A stretch of DNA of 64,000 nt, from NCBI RefSeq assembly GCF_000143535.2, contig NC_037310.1, positions 2,976,001 through 3,040,000 on the forward strand, read 5' to 3'. Each line of letters begins with the position of its first letter. Position 1 is the stretch's first letter. This DNA comes from Botrytis cinerea B05.10. Lineage: Eukaryota; Ascomycota; Leotiomycetes; Helotiales; Sclerotiniaceae. The translations under genes and the position numbers were made by a program. Under the pieces are notes generated by a model that saw only the letters and a program-made list of their open reading frames with translations, had not been told where the DNA came from and made no database searches. Positions 25,277 through 38,104 of this stretch are shown piece after piece.

Positions 25277-28200
25277 AATCGTTTTTTTTTGAGGCTCTGC
25301 TGTGGAAATTTTGGAGTAAAAGGAGTATGAAATAAACTCAAGGAAGAGTGTACGTGCCGACGAAACTATTCATATATGAAGTTCCAAGCAGAGCAAACAG
25401 CAGAGTACGAGATAGATCAAAACTTCAGCCTCGGTCGTAAGGATAAACGTCGACCATACAGACGTCGCAAAAGTTTGCGTGCATATCCATAAATGCAGTA
25501 GATATTGGGACATGCTATAACCACGAGTTATATCTCTCTCCGAGTAACGCAAGGTCGTAGAATACAACAATAGACAAAAGATTGGATAGACAGTTCAAGA
25601 AAGACAGTCTCCAATGGTACAAGAATCTCGGGATTGCCTTCGTCGCACGAGAATGATCCAAAATGACGGCCTCGTCAATATATTATGTGACAGAAACGCC
25701 AACCTCTTTCAACGGCGATGCGAGGGTTCAGTGCTAAAGTATGAAGTATGGCACAGTCAAAATTTCCAGGAATATACTGATGTATACCATGCAAGACTTT
25801 CATCAAGTATGGATTAAATCAAGTCTACTTTGGACTCAACCGATGTCCCGATGTGTTCATCTAAGATCTGGGTGTGCTGCGGAAACGTTACATTCGCAAC
25901 GAATGCTTTTAGATACCATTGAAAATGCGTACAAGAACAGGTCGAGTCAACAATAACTCAGTAGGTTCTATGTATTTGAAAAATTGTCCAAGTCATGAGC
26001 CAGGAAAACGCATAATCTCAAACGAATCAGGAATCTTCAAGGAACCCAACGATTGCAGGTCGATCACCCTTATATGCCAGTTGCCGTCAATAGAGGCTGT
26101 GACACGTTGACACAACATCGCGGAAATACACACTGATGAATATTTATTCGCAGCTGTCTTCTAATCGGACATCAAACATTCCAGACTTTATGAAGATTTG
26201 CAAGTGGAAAAAATATCGTCCTGACACTTAGACTTCCAGACTCGTCCATTCTATCTCCAACACCGCTTGACAGTACAGTATGAATTCCTAAAGGATGAGT
26301 TCTTCAAGTCAAAGCCAATATAGTGTACAATAGTCGTATATCTAGAACATTGATGCACACTGATTTGTGATTTTGTCATTCAACACAAGATCATGTGTAG
26401 CGATTTTCGGATCAATGGAAAGTATGTCCGTTGCAACATCATATCAAACCATGGAAGGGCTTTAAAGCTCTCACACGAGCATTTTCCTTCCTTCATGCTG
26501 GTCTACAGTCAAAGGACAATCGAATCCACGTTACCATAGGTCTTGTTGGAGCTCGCTCCCATTGTCAAAAACGGAGCATGTGCGAGCGAAGCCTATTGCA
26601 CCGATTCTTATGAATACACCACAAATGGCGCTACTTATTTTCCTGTAGTACAAGTACTGTCTATACTGAATTTTCAAATATTAGTTACAACTCTACTTTG
26701 TGTGGCACACACGATACACACATTGAACATGAAATTCCAAAATTAAGTACCGTATTTATAGCAGATAATTTGTGGGCACTGCAATTACGCCATTTTTTCT
26801 GGGAAATTAACTGCTGTCAAGAAGAATAAAAATGATAATATCATCGGAAGAATCTCAGAGGTCCCAATATAAACCATCAGCCCAAAAAGCCACCACAATT
26901 TTGGTTTCTGTGCTTTGATCATGGTAATATGTTCTTTCGATTCATTGTAGAAGGATTGTTCTTCAGACTAACGTCTGTGAGACTGACCTGAATAGCATTT
27001 CTCGTAGCACGCTGGCGAATTACGTGTTTTGGAAACTAGAGATCGGTAGAGTGTATAGTTTTGGTTGATCGTGGAGTGTGATGGATCGCAAGCTCCTTGG
27101 TGGGAGTAAAATAGCAGAGGATGTGCATTGGAGCATTACCTGGAAAAGCCTCTGCGACCTAGTCAGTATAATGAGAGCAAAATTACAATACTTGTGACCT
27201 ACAGAATCAAGTTACTGGAGCTCCAGAAAGCTCTATCAGTGTTATTGATTGTTTGTGCGTGTGCTTGTGTTATTCACATTACGGCCATAGAATGGTGCCT
27301 AAGCCTTGATTCTAGAAGAGCCGAGAGGAAAAAATCATCATACAAAGACAGATGAAAGCACTCAATTGAAAGAGTGGTAAAGAATTACTACATGACTTGA
27401 CATATAACAACATTTGATATCATTTGATGGTGGCCATGATTCTCCATGTACATATTTATCGGTAGCCACTCGGACTCAAGATGTGGGGTACACATTAACC
27501 TTACAGACGCGAAAAAAAAGCAGTTGAAGCTCAAGAACAAAAACGAACAGACACCAAGAATACATAAAATCAAGCAACAACAAAACATTTGAAGTTCAAT
27601 GGTTGCAATAAAGCTAGAAGATACAGCATTGCACTATAATGAACGCATCTTCTGCTTATGAAGCGCGCAAATGACCATTTTTTCAGCCATGAACAGGTGT
27701 TAAGAGGATCGTCCATGGCAAACAAGGTCAATTCAGGACACTCCAGGAGAAATTACTCAGAGTACACCGAATATCAAAGATACCTTGTACCCGCTTGCTA
27801 TACGTGTCATTGTCGCCATCTTACCAAGGGCCAGGGCGTATTATGTTCTCATAATTCATAAAGCATGCTCACCCAAGTGGGTGTGTAGTGTTCAAGAAGG
27901 TCCGATGTACGAACCAGTCGAAGAAGTAAATTACGGCTCATGACAGTCAGTCATTCGGTCAGTCAATCAGTCATGCTTTCGTTCTCTGATTTTTAATCAT
28001 CATCACGACGGAACCCCTAATTTGAATTTGAAGTGTTAGTTATCTGAAATACGGATAGTCTCGAGTACAGACTTTCATTTTCCCCAAATTTCTTACAGGT
28101 GTTCATGACCTGCGGGCATGAGGCACGTGAGCATCACAAGTCCAAAGTTACTTGCATTTTGGGGGGAGGGGGGGTAACAACGCAATCCCTTACTGAACTG

Positions 28201-28872
28201 CTTTTGAAATGATATTTTTCAATTCCTACATCATGGGCCTATTATGACGTTCAACTGTCATGAGGATGTAGCACTTTCTATCACTGACACTTCGGCTTTC
28301 AGCCACATCACTAGCCACATCTACAGTTTTCAAACTTTGGCCAATGAGAGCCCCGTTCATCGCACATGTGCATTACACAAATCATTTTCTTTCAAGCTAG
28401 GATTTGAACTCCAGGCATTAGATGAAGCCATAATACGCTGTAGTCACAGCCTCAAAGACTTAACGGTAGAATGTAGTCAGGCTCTCCAATAAGATCGCTA
28501 AGAGCCCCCACGTGTAGTGCTTCTTAGGCTCTCGCTACTCCTATACCAAGATCTTGACTTCTTGGGATTTCTTGGAATTGAACCTATCTTGTCCGTAACA
28601 CAATTTTGAATCGATAAATTCCAACACAAGAACTCTGGAAGATACACAGCAATCCTGATGATTGGCAGTACCAAGAATATCAAAAAAATTCCAAGAGATC
28701 AATGTCGTTATGTTCTTGGGAAGACTTTCTTGGGACGCGGCAAATTTGAATATCAACTCTAGATCTTTGAGAAAAGAAATATATAATTGTAGACTCCCCG
28801 TAGCTATGGCTCCTATCACAGCCATAATCAAGCCAAACCTTTGTCTCTGTGAGGTTGATATATGAAGTCAAA
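25277..28872. other. Intergenic, about 3.6 kb, no intact gene recognised
   Basis: Only short unsupported frames. Notable items: a run G6-A-G7 at 28161-28174, CAGTCA-like repeats at 27943-27975, and an 82-codon plus-strand frame at 28244-28492 whose end (LDEAIIRCSHSLKDLTVEC) resembles a Leu-rich repeat piece of fungal F-box proteins. No transposase, reverse transcriptase or RNA gene was recognised. Confidence 0.5.
27943..27975. repeat. Short imperfect CAGTCA repeats
   Basis: GACAGTCAGTCATTCGGTCA followed by GTCAATCAGTCATGC: about five imperfect copies of the core AGTCA. Short and probably without function. Confidence 0.6.
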
Positions 28873-30852
28873 ATGGCAGTCCTCGAACAATTTGATTACA
28901 TTTTTGCCATTGGCATGATCTTTGCTTTCCTCGATGCTTGGAACATCGGTAACATAATCATATTTCCAGCCACCCTGAATCTATTACTGATACCCAAAAC
29001 AGGTGCAAATGATGTTGCAAATTCCTTCGCCACTTCCGTCTCTTCCAGGTCGCTGACGATGAAGCAAGCTATGATGATAGCTACTGTAATGGAATTTGGT
29101 GGTGCTGTTGGTGTTGGGTAAGTTTGTCCTGGGGTCTTGTTGCATTGATACTTGTCATACTGAAATATCTTCAGTGCTCGTGTTGCAGACACTATCCGTG
29201 GCAAGATTCTTTCAACCAAGGCTTTCGAGGCAGAACCGTCTGTCTTGATGTTGGGAATGACATGTGCTCTTGTATCTTCTTCTCTTTACCTAACACTAGC
29301 CACAAGGCTAGGTCTTCCTGTTTCAACTACGTAAGTATTTCCCATACACGAGCCATAAATCATCTTGCTAAGTAACCCCACAGCCATAGCATAATTGGAG
29401 GAGTGATAGGAGTAGGCATTGCAGCGATAGGAACAGATGGAGTTAATTGGGGTTGGAATGGAGTATCGCAGGTATTCGCAGCCTGGATCATCGCACCGGG
29501 AATCGCTGGTGCTTTTGGAGCTATTCTCTTCCTGATCACAAAGTACGGTGTCATGAAGCGAAAGGATCCAGTGCGCGCTGCACTTATTAGTATTCCATTC
29601 TATTTTGGACTTACTACGGGCTTATTAACCAGTATGTCCCACTATACAAATTCCTTTCACAATGAAGACAGTAACCTAGCTAACTCTTTGTCAAAAAGTG
29701 CTCATTGTCTGGAAAGGTGCCGCCTCCGCATCAGCAGCCGTCAAAACATGGGGACCCGGCGAATACGTGGGCGTAATTTTCGGTACTGCCATCGGTTGCG
29801 CTCTTCTATCTGCTATTTTTCTCCTCCCATTCCTTTACCGGAAACTAGTGCTCAACGATTGGCAACTTTACTGGTGGCACATTCCTCAAGGTCCATTGCT
29901 GCTTCGACGTGGAGAAGTTCCTCCCAATACCTCTGGGCACGAAATTGTTCAGAATTATTATAAAGGGCACAAGACGCGTGCAGAGCTTGACGCTGAAGGC
30001 TCGGATAATGTGAGGAATCTACCCAGTGAAGACGTTGAATCAAAAACAAACGATGATGGAAATGAAAAACATGGCATTTCATTTGTTTCTCCTGCTTCTT
30101 CAGATATCGGTTCTTCAACAAGGGATGAGACAACAACTACTCCTGTCATCACAAATGAAGAGCCTATATCGGCAAAACCCTGGTATGAACCCAAAACATT
30201 CTTAGCCACAGCAAAACGAATATTCTTCCATGGTGTTTCCGTCGATGTCGTTGCTGAACAAAAGAAATCATCTATCCTTACTGGCAATCTTGAAGCTATG
30301 CACGCTCGTGCAACCCACTACGACAACAAGGCCGAACACACCTATTCGTTCTTACAAGTACTAACTGCCGCCACTGCATCCTTTGCTCACGGAGCTAATG
30401 ATGTCTCAAACGCCGTCGGTCCTCTTGCTGCCATTTATTTCATCTGGCACACCGGTTCCATCCAATCCAAGTCACCCGTACCAGTATGGATTCTATGTTA
30501 CGGAGCCGGTGCTCTCATCATCGGTCTCTGGACATACGGATACAACATCATGCGCAATCTCGGCAATCGTTTAACACTGCATTCCCCCTCTCGGGGATTC
30601 TGCATGGAGCTCGGTTCGGCCATAACTGTTGTCATGGCTACCCGACTTGCATTGCCCGTGTCTACTACCCAATGTATCGTTGGAGCTACAGTTGGAGTAG
30701 GACTTGTGAATGGGGATGTGAAGAGTATCAATTGGCGAATGGTGGGATGGATTTATATGGGATGGATTATCACGTTGCCAATTACAGGCATCATTTCGGG
30801 GTGTTTGATGGGTGTCATTTTGAACGCCCCAAGATGGGGAATGGGCGTTTGA
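28873..30852 (+). CDS. PHO89: Phosphate:cation symporter, PHO89/PiT family
   Basis: Five exons (28873-28948, 29003-29117, 29175-29330, 29384-29631, 29699-30852) give 582 residues. The PiT signature [16 protein letters not shown] (rebuilt by the first splice) near residue 26 and its inverted repeat [16 protein letters not shown] in the C-terminal half are both present, as is VSTTHSIIGG and [11 protein letters not shown]. Hydrophobic segments at both ends flank a cytosolic loop of about 140 residues rich in charged residues. PHO89 imports phosphate with Na+ (or H+) at the plasma membrane, mainly at neutral to alkaline pH, and is induced by phosphate starvation through PHO4/NUC-1-type factors. 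I did not find a clear CACGTG element close to the start. The gene is convergent with the polo kinase gene. Confidence 0.92.
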
Positions 30853-31903
30853 GGGATTTGATATAGGAGGGAGGTTTTTGGTGCGAACGAGTCGACGGAG
30901 CTTCATGATTTGGTTGCAATCGGGAAGTATTTAATTGCAGGATAGTACAATGTAACTCATTTCACTAAAATCAGAGAGTCTACAGATACAACATCAAGGG
31001 ACAGAAGACAACATCAAGGAACAGAAGAAGCAAGTTCGTTTCATTTTCTTCAATGCTTTTCGATCTGATCTTCATCTAAACCATCCTTTTCCGCCTTATG
31101 CTTCTCCAATGCCCACTTCGCGTCTTCTTCATCACAAATACGTAACAGTCATGACCTGAGCGTAAGATACTCAAGGGCTTTTTCTGTGGTCTTCTTTAGC
31201 AACATATTTCACTTCCCTCACCTGCGATAGCCACTGCATTTCCCACTTCTTTACTTTGGTGATTGCAATCAATTTAAATCAATCAGTACACCCAAATGTC
31301 CATGAAACTCAGAGCAACAAAATAGCACGAATAAGCCACCATATTTCACCCCAAATGATATATTCCATCAAAACTATTACAGCAGAGAGACCATGTAGTA
31401 CGCTTTATGTGTGCCATTAATTTAGTATCTAAGTACTGTACGGGCGAATTTACCCATTCCTACAATGGATTGCCCTCCCATTAGCCGGCGAGAAAACAAC
31501 CTATCAGCTCAGCTAGAATATAAAAAAACATGAAAAAGAACCAAAAGCCGACGTCAAGCACCAGCAAGAGTCCCGCTCGCTCATCAAACTTCATAATTTT
31601 TATGAAGGAAGTAAAACTCCAATCCAGATTTTATGCATGCAAAGAGGTATTTGAACTTGATGGATGAATGAGAGACAAGAAAAAATACAGCAATCAAAAT
31701 ACATTCATGATCAAGAATGAATAACGCCGTGCATGTATTGCACAACGAATGCCATCGATCCCAAACTCCTCAATATATCAATTGATACTCCTAAAAACTC
31801 CCGATCCCCACCAGCGACATTATTATTTATGATATTGCCGTAAGCATGTAGCTAATGCTGAACTCTGAAATTCGTCGTAATCCGGAAAACGCCAAAGACC
31901 CAA
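30853..31903. other. Intergenic between convergent genes, about 1 kb, no gene seen
   Basis: Should hold the 3' ends of PHO89 and the polo kinase. The first part has a short repeat of GGGACAGAAGACAACATCAAGGAACAGAAGA type (about 31000-31030). No coding region is supported. Confidence 0.6.
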
Positions 31904-34900
31904 TCATTCAACCATAACTCCATTAACTTCGGCATCGAAAATTACTTCCTGTGGATTGCGAGGATCATACCATGCAACTCTTCTCTCGTCTCCGCGACGC
32001 CCACCAACTGTGGTCCAAACATGCTTGAGCTTCTTATCGTCGTAAATTTCGCGATGCCCCATCCATCTTAAACGTGTCTTAGGTTCCATGTCACTGATTC
32101 CAAGACCACCATTTTGTACCCACTCTTTAACTACAGATCTGATAAATTCGACCTTTCTCCTAAAGTCATTTGCTTGGGGAAGACCTTGAATCATCGGATC
32201 AATCTCGGGACGTTTGCGTGTAGTGGGTTTTAATGCTCTCGACGGCTTCGCCATGAAGTTCAAAAGCGTTTGCAGAGGATAGGAGAGATGTTGCCGCTCA
32301 TCAAGGGCATTTGTCGGAAGCGTGCCATTCTCCGTGAGCTCTCGTGCACATTCGAAAGATAGATGATAGAAATCACACCAGAATCCATCCGCTGAAAGGA
32401 CGACTTTGGTATGATCGGGAAAGTTGAACTGGAAATGGCCGTCACTGAATCCCCAGCAGCCAACATCTCCCCATCGCTGATAAAACGTGATTACTGTACT
32501 GTTGACAGTAGCCTCGGGATTCTGACCAGCTGTCCATGACTCATAAGGATACTCGGCATCTCTGCCATAAGCAAACATGTAATTGCCAAATTTCTTCCAT
32601 AGGCAAATCTTTTCTCGTTTGCGATTATCAAATGAATCTATACCCAGGGGAAGTCTGCCGGGTCGACCCTCAGGACTTTCAGCAACTCTGTAAGTCTTAG
32701 CAGGGACCGATCCACGGATCATTCCCCTCTCACCCTTGCTTTCATAGAATTCTACATTCGGACCAGAGATTGGAATAATCTGATGTCTGTTTGCGTACGA
32801 TTTGTTTGTTCGATTCGCGAGATGCCTCTCTCCATCGCGGATAACAATACAAGAAGGAGCGATGACGTTATCCTCACTTTCTGGAGAACCGGCCGGTGTT
32901 TCCCTAAAGACACAACCCACACTTCCGTTACTGAGAATATATCCAAGCCCATATTTGTTGGTATAATCTACCCACTTCACGACTATAGCAGGGGTTGTGG
33001 GTCTAGACTTCGGAGTGGCTGCAATGGATCTACTGTTCAAAGCTCGGTCTAGCTCGACCTGGAGACGTTGTAGGCCTTCGAGAATATGGTCTGGTTTGCT
33101 ACCTGGTAACCATTCCAATTTTTCTTGTGGTGAAAATAGCGAAACAACCTTCTTAGTAGACTGCTTTTTCTTTAGTTCCTGTGATTTTCGTTCCTCGTCA
33201 GCCTTTTGCAATTCGTCCACCATATCAGCTGCAAGGCGCCCCTCAGCTTCTGAAGAGATTTGTGGAACAGATGGAATAGCTTTGGTCTTAAGAATACTGC
33301 GGGGTTTGATCTCGGTTGTTGTGGTAATAGCTGGCTCTCTAGTATTAGCTTCTCTTTGGATAGGTCGTCGAGGGAGGGCGCCTCTGATTGAAGCAGTATT
33401 TAATGGCTGATCTTTGATACGCTGCTGTGCCGCAAAGCTTTGACTAGCAGCTCTTTGAGAAACGGTTCTTTGTGAGACAGGCTTTTTGGCCAACGGTGCA
33501 ATACTAGCCTCTGCAAGATCCGAAGCGAGCGAATCCACAACTGTAGTAGATGCCTCCATTTCAGTGGCAGCTTTCTCGTCAATGTTTTGTTGGTTTTGCT
33601 CTCTGACATACTCGGAATACGGACGGTAGACAATGCCCTCGGCGAGTGGCACATTAGGCGTAAGACCGGCCTTTTCTTCTAAAGCACACTCCTTGTAAAG
33701 ACTTGTGTACTGCTTTTTTGGAGTCCAAGGACCAACTTCACATTTAATACATAACTTCTTGAGGCTTCGGGCGTATGGATTCGGCTTGCCAGGTTTGACA
33801 ACGATTGAAGGGAATTGGTCGGGCCTTGGAGGATCCTCTAGTAAATCGCCGCTCATCTCTTCAACCTGGGGCATCCAGCCACAGGTAAAAAAAGGATGTT
33901 GAACAATGATATCTGGATGTGGACGCTCTTCCGCATCCTGTAACATGGTGGATACCAAATCTTGAATCTCAGGTGAGATCATATTGGCACTGACGAAATG
34001 TTGTGGCCAGGTGTATTCTCTTTCCTTTGCACGTCGATAAATTTCATCAGCTGTGGCGGACTGAAATGGTGGTTTTCCGGTAAGCATGGCAAAACTAAAG
34101 CATTTTAGGTCAGGTATGAAGACTTATATATAACTACTAAATGCTGACTCACATAATGATACCCATACTCCATATGTCAACTGCATGATCGTGTCCGCCA
34201 TTGTTTTTGGATAGGATTTCAGGCGCAATATAATTGGGTGTTCCACATAGAGTTGTCCTTCTGCATGCGGCCATGTCCTTATTCGACATGAGCAATGCTG
34301 CAAGACCAAAATCACCAATCTTAACATTCATATCCTTGTCCAAAAAGATGTTTCCCATCTTCAGATCACGGTGTATTATGCCTCTTGCATGCATATATTT
34401 GATAGCTCCAGCAATCTGAACAGTGTAGAAACGAACTTCCGGCTCCGTAAGATACTTTCTCTTTTTGACCATGTCCATTAATGAAGCATTAGGGCAGAGT
34501 TCCATAGCTATGTAAGTGCATTGGTTGTGTGAAAATGCTCGATGGAATCGAACAATATTTGGATGGTTCATCTTTGAATGGATTTGAAGCTCTGTTTGGA
34601 ACTATCACACGGGTTTAGTTCACAATATTACGGTTAACGAGAGCCATTAGACCAACCTTTTGCTCCATTTTCTTCTGTGACATGTGGCTTTTGACAATCT
34701 TCAAAGCGTACTTCTTCCTTGTCCCTTTAAGTAGACCTTCGTAACAAATAGCGAATCCACCCTTTCCAAGACAACGGCCGGTCTTGTATATAGATCCATC
34801 TTTTCGATCCGAACATGGTGGTTCTGGTACCTCACTAGGCGGTGGTGGAGGGTGATCCTTTTCTCTTGATAGCTTGGTTGGGGGGGCTGCTTTTTGCACC

Positions 34901-34953
34901 GCTGGTTTCGTGCGAATATTCGTGTTGACATCTCTGGGTGATAACGCGTCCAT
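31904..34953 (-). CDS. CDC5: Polo-like kinase (CDC5/PLK1 orthologue)
   Basis: Exons 34953-34657, 34601-34153 and 34094-31904 give 978 residues from the conserved-looking start MDALSPRD. The kinase domain begins at about residue 50: GxGGFA loop (LGKGGFAICYEG), catalytic Lys in YALKIVKSHM, HRDLKMGN, DFGLAA, and activation-segment Thr in RRTTLCGTPNYIAPE. The splices rebuild KMEQKFQTELQIHSKM and GIIIFAMLTGKPPFQ. The C-terminal half has two polo boxes (WVDYTNKYGLGYILSNGSVG and TFYQRWGDVGCWGFSDGHFQ), which bind primed phospho-sites. The kinase drives mitotic entry, spindle pole function, septation and mitotic exit. The frame stays open for another 186 codons upstream of 34953 (to 35511), see the separate entry. 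Divergent from OPA3. Confidence 0.92.
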
Positions 34954-35511
34954 TTCTTCGTTACAGGGGAATTCTTGTTCCCAGATGAGACACGGATGAA
35001 TGTTTTTGAAAGCTGTTTTCGTGAACCGCGCGTAGATTTGTCCGTTAGAATCTTCGTCAATCTGCAAGCGCCTGAATTCAAGATCTAGTTGTATCGCTTC
35101 ATGAAAACTTTTCAGTTCGGTGCCGTCGTGAGCACAATAAGCCTGAATAGTACGGTAGTCAGTAAAGAATAATACAGCATGCTGGTTTTTCGGCGACTTT
35201 CGATCACACTTGGCGGAACTGCTGCTGAATCGAGAAAGAACGCATCCTATGATATCTAAGATTTCTAATTCGAGCGGTATTATTTCCCACATGAGCTTAG
35301 GATAATGAAGTTCCAAGTGCCCTTTGTCTGCACATCCTGGATGGCCATATACATATCGCCCCAGCATGGAGCCATGTCTTTTGGAAAACTCGGAGATCTG
35401 GTTTGAAGATGGTCTTTGTCTTTTTTCGGCTTCTTCTGCGTCTGATAATGCCACCACGACAATCTTTGGTGCCCAATGTCGAGATAATTGGTGGATGTTC
35501 ACTTCCTCCAT
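34954..35511 (-). other. In-frame open extension upstream of the polo kinase start
   Basis: 186 codons without a stop, from ATG 35511, continue directly into the kinase frame. The translated stretch is not low-complexity (for example KIVVVALSDAEEAEK, WEIIPLELEILDIIG, AVLFFTDYRTIQAYC) and reads like folded protein. I recognise no domain. It could be a true N-terminal extension of the kinase, an upstream gene fused or read through, or a chance open frame. The fungal polo kinases I recall begin near the MDALSPRD-like motif. Confidence 0.4.
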
Positions 35512-36080
35512 GACCGATGGTTGTATGATTTCGGAAAGCAGAATGGTGACTTACAGTTGGTGTTTAATTGCTCTCCGAACACATTCTCCCTCGGATGGTT
35601 AGCAATTTACTTTCAATGTTGTCAACCGATTAAAGACAGTGAATGTGATGAGGCTGACAAGGTCAAAACGATAGGTGTGGAAACAAACTACTTTTTTTCT
35701 TGCTAATGTAGTTATCTGAATGATAATTAGTAAACAGCCTCGAAAGGGTTCTGTTGGTCTGGGCGGGAACAAGCTTGATTTTTTTGGTTGATACGGCAAC
35801 AAAGCCACGAAACCTTCCATCTTTGCTTGAGACACTCCACCAAAATTACACCATCCACTCTGACACCTTCAAAAAATGGCCAGGCTGACTAATTAAATTG
35901 CCTGCTGGGTGCTTGCCCAATATCTTGCCTCGAAATGGATTTATGGATGTAATCCATAGATATCTGGCCGAGCTTAGATTACATTACAATGGCATTTCAT
36001 TAACTGGCAATCTTACTACTTCGACATGTCAATGGCAACTGCAGTATAGAAGTGTCTTTTGAGATCTTCAGCCTTTCATA
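35512..36080. promoter_or_regulatory. Divergent promoter of polo kinase (minus) and OPA3 (plus)
   Basis: About 570 bases, or 1.1 kb if the kinase starts at 34953. Minus-strand splice-like sequence GTAAGT lies near 35573, so an additional upstream kinase exon is possible. No named element is identified. Confidence 0.4.
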
Positions 36081-36750
36081 ATGGTCGCGCTTCCTCTATT
36101 TAAACTAGGATCCCTCTTCGTGAGGCATATCTCCAAGTATGGTGCAGTACGTGTCGACTTACCATGTCGTATTTTGAAACATGCAAGCTAATACCTCCAA
36201 GAACTGGATCAAGAGACAGGCTCATGAGCACAAGAGATTCCGAGCGATAGCAGCCAGAGGTGGACAAGCAATGCATCAATGGAATATGAGAGTCCAAGTG
36301 AATCTACTACGGGACAAACAAGCGGAAAAGAGAGCCAGGGAAAAGGCGGAGACTCCCACTGTCAAGACGGAAGAGCAGGCCAAGGCGGAAGAGGCTGCGA
36401 AAAAGGCGCACCATCGCAATCAAGAAAATGTTAGCGTTTGGAAACGAAAATTTAGACCTTTGTCGGAAACCAGAGCAGTTGATCTCTTTGCTGATGTTAT
36501 CGGCGATACATTTATCCTTTCGGTCGCTATAAGCTTGTTAATGTACGAGTATATCAAAACCCAGTCTAAACCCGATTCGAACGCAGAAAAACTGGCAGAG
36601 CTACAAAAACTAGAAGAGGAGTTGAATCTGCGGCAGAAAGAACTAGAGGAAGCACAGAAGAAACAGCAAGAGCGTGTAGAAGTACTTGAACAGGTGTTGG
36701 AGGAAATTCGGAGTGCCAATGGAAAGAAAAGGTTGACATGGAAATCGTGA
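36081..36750 (+). CDS. OPA3-like protein
   Basis: Exon 1 is 36081-36146 and exon 2 is 36202-36750. The 55-base intron has a consensus GTACGT donor, a CTAAT branch sequence and a CCAAG acceptor, giving 204 residues. The splice rebuilds SKYGANWIKRQA, which lines up with SKPLANRIKEAA of animal OPA3. The N-terminal segment is a mitochondrial-targeting helix. The conserved central part includes FRPLSETRAVDLFADVIGDTFILSVAISLLMYEY, with one hydrophobic segment. The C-terminus (about 60 residues) is a Glu/Lys/Gln-rich coiled coil. OPA3 proteins sit at mitochondrial membranes and affect morphology and lipid metabolism; the biochemical role is not settled. A rival acceptor (CAAG at 36186) would give a different, poorer match. 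Confidence 0.9.
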
Positions 36751-37448
36751 ATTTCCAGTCGAATTGCAGAACATAGCAATTACACAAGGGCGGAGAGCAC
36801 CCCTTTTGTAAATAGCAAAGCGTTTGGAGAGCACCTGACACCTACGTATATAGATTTTCCATGAGTAGAGATACAGGGAGGAAGATGGATGTTGAGAAAT
36901 CTGTAGCTGTCGAGGCAAGTGACTTATACTCCTCACGTACAAACAACAATAAGGGGACAGGAATTCACAGAGTAGGAGAAACAGGAGTTCCAATGACGCC
37001 GAGCTCATCCATTATCTCCCGGATGATGAAGGTCGAGATGTTCAGATATGCATCTCAACTCATCAAATGTAAAACCTATCAACCATTATTATGCACTTCC
37101 TACAATCTCTTTGAGGTTATGTTTATGCGCAATGTTATATTCTAAAAGTAGTAGATCGTAGTTATCATCGTTTCCCAATATCGCGCTAAGAAAGATTCAT
37201 CTTTCTTAGGAGGCAATAGTACGCACATTTTTATCCAGACGACGCATGACTCCAATAAAACAGCCAACACAGAACAACGATGTTCTGTTCATCACTTCGA
37301 AAAAGACAAGAATGGGCTTTATTGCCTTCCATTCTACTGATGGAACAAATGCCAAAGTGGAAAGGTCGCGTTCTTGAAATGGTACTTGGCTTCCAATACT
37401 GACAAATAGACAGAAACGACTCTGAACACCCATGATGTATCACTCCCA
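36751..37448. other. Intergenic, about 700 bases, no gene seen
   Basis: Contains the OPA3 3' end and the region upstream of the unidentified gene at 37449. Frames seen on both strands are short and not supported. Confidence 0.5.
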
Positions 37449-38104
37449 ATGCAGAGCAAAACAGGCGAACAAGAGCTTTTCAGAGTCCTCCTGCTTTCTT
37501 CATCAGATATGCAACCCATGGCAAACCTATCCGCCCGAATCGAGAGACTCTATCACCAAACTGGAGGCCGCAATGTGGGCATCATTTTTCTTCTTCGTGA
37601 AAAGGGCGGTAACGACAATGGCTTGAAAGATTTTATGAATCTCCAAATCAGGTATAAGCAGTCGAAAATCATAGATTGAGACATCACCCTTTCTAATTGA
37701 GCTTTAGCTTGATGTCCACTTTCAAGATGCCAATCCTACCCCTAATGTCAGTCCCGCAAATACTCTCAATAGTGCAACCTTTTCAAAGACAACTTTGTAT
37801 CGTTCCATCCTCAAAAAGAGTCGATGCTCAATATGAGCTTCTACCATTCAGCCACGTCGGTAACACCATGACGGAACACACGAGAAACATACTCAGCGAT
37901 ATTTGTCACAGTATCCCGGAATTGGTTCGTACTGCTAGTACAACCGGTGGACAAGAGCAGTTAAGGGAATGGCTATCAGAACCGAATCCTGAATCGGCCC
38001 TGGATGTTATAGACTTCGTGAGAATTTCCTTAATACGATGTCCTGTTCACTGAAGTGGTTCTGACACGTATGAACAGTGGAAGCGAGAATATCTCCTCGA
38101 GTAA
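37449..38104 (+). CDS. Unidentified protein, three exons, 179 residues
   Basis: Exons are 37449-37651, 37708-38017 and 38078-38104 (a final exon of 9 codons including the stop). Introns start GTATAA and GTGAGA and end TTTAG and AACAG; phases close. The protein has a hydrophobic LFRVLLLSSSD strand at the N-terminus, then LSARIERLYHQTGGRNVGIIFLL, which looks like the start of an alpha/beta fold, and the C-terminus FWKREYLLE, an acidic-aromatic ending seen in many small fungal proteins. I do not recognise the family. The coherent splicing argues that this is a real gene. The start is the first ATG in frame; an earlier exon is possible. Confidence 0.6.
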
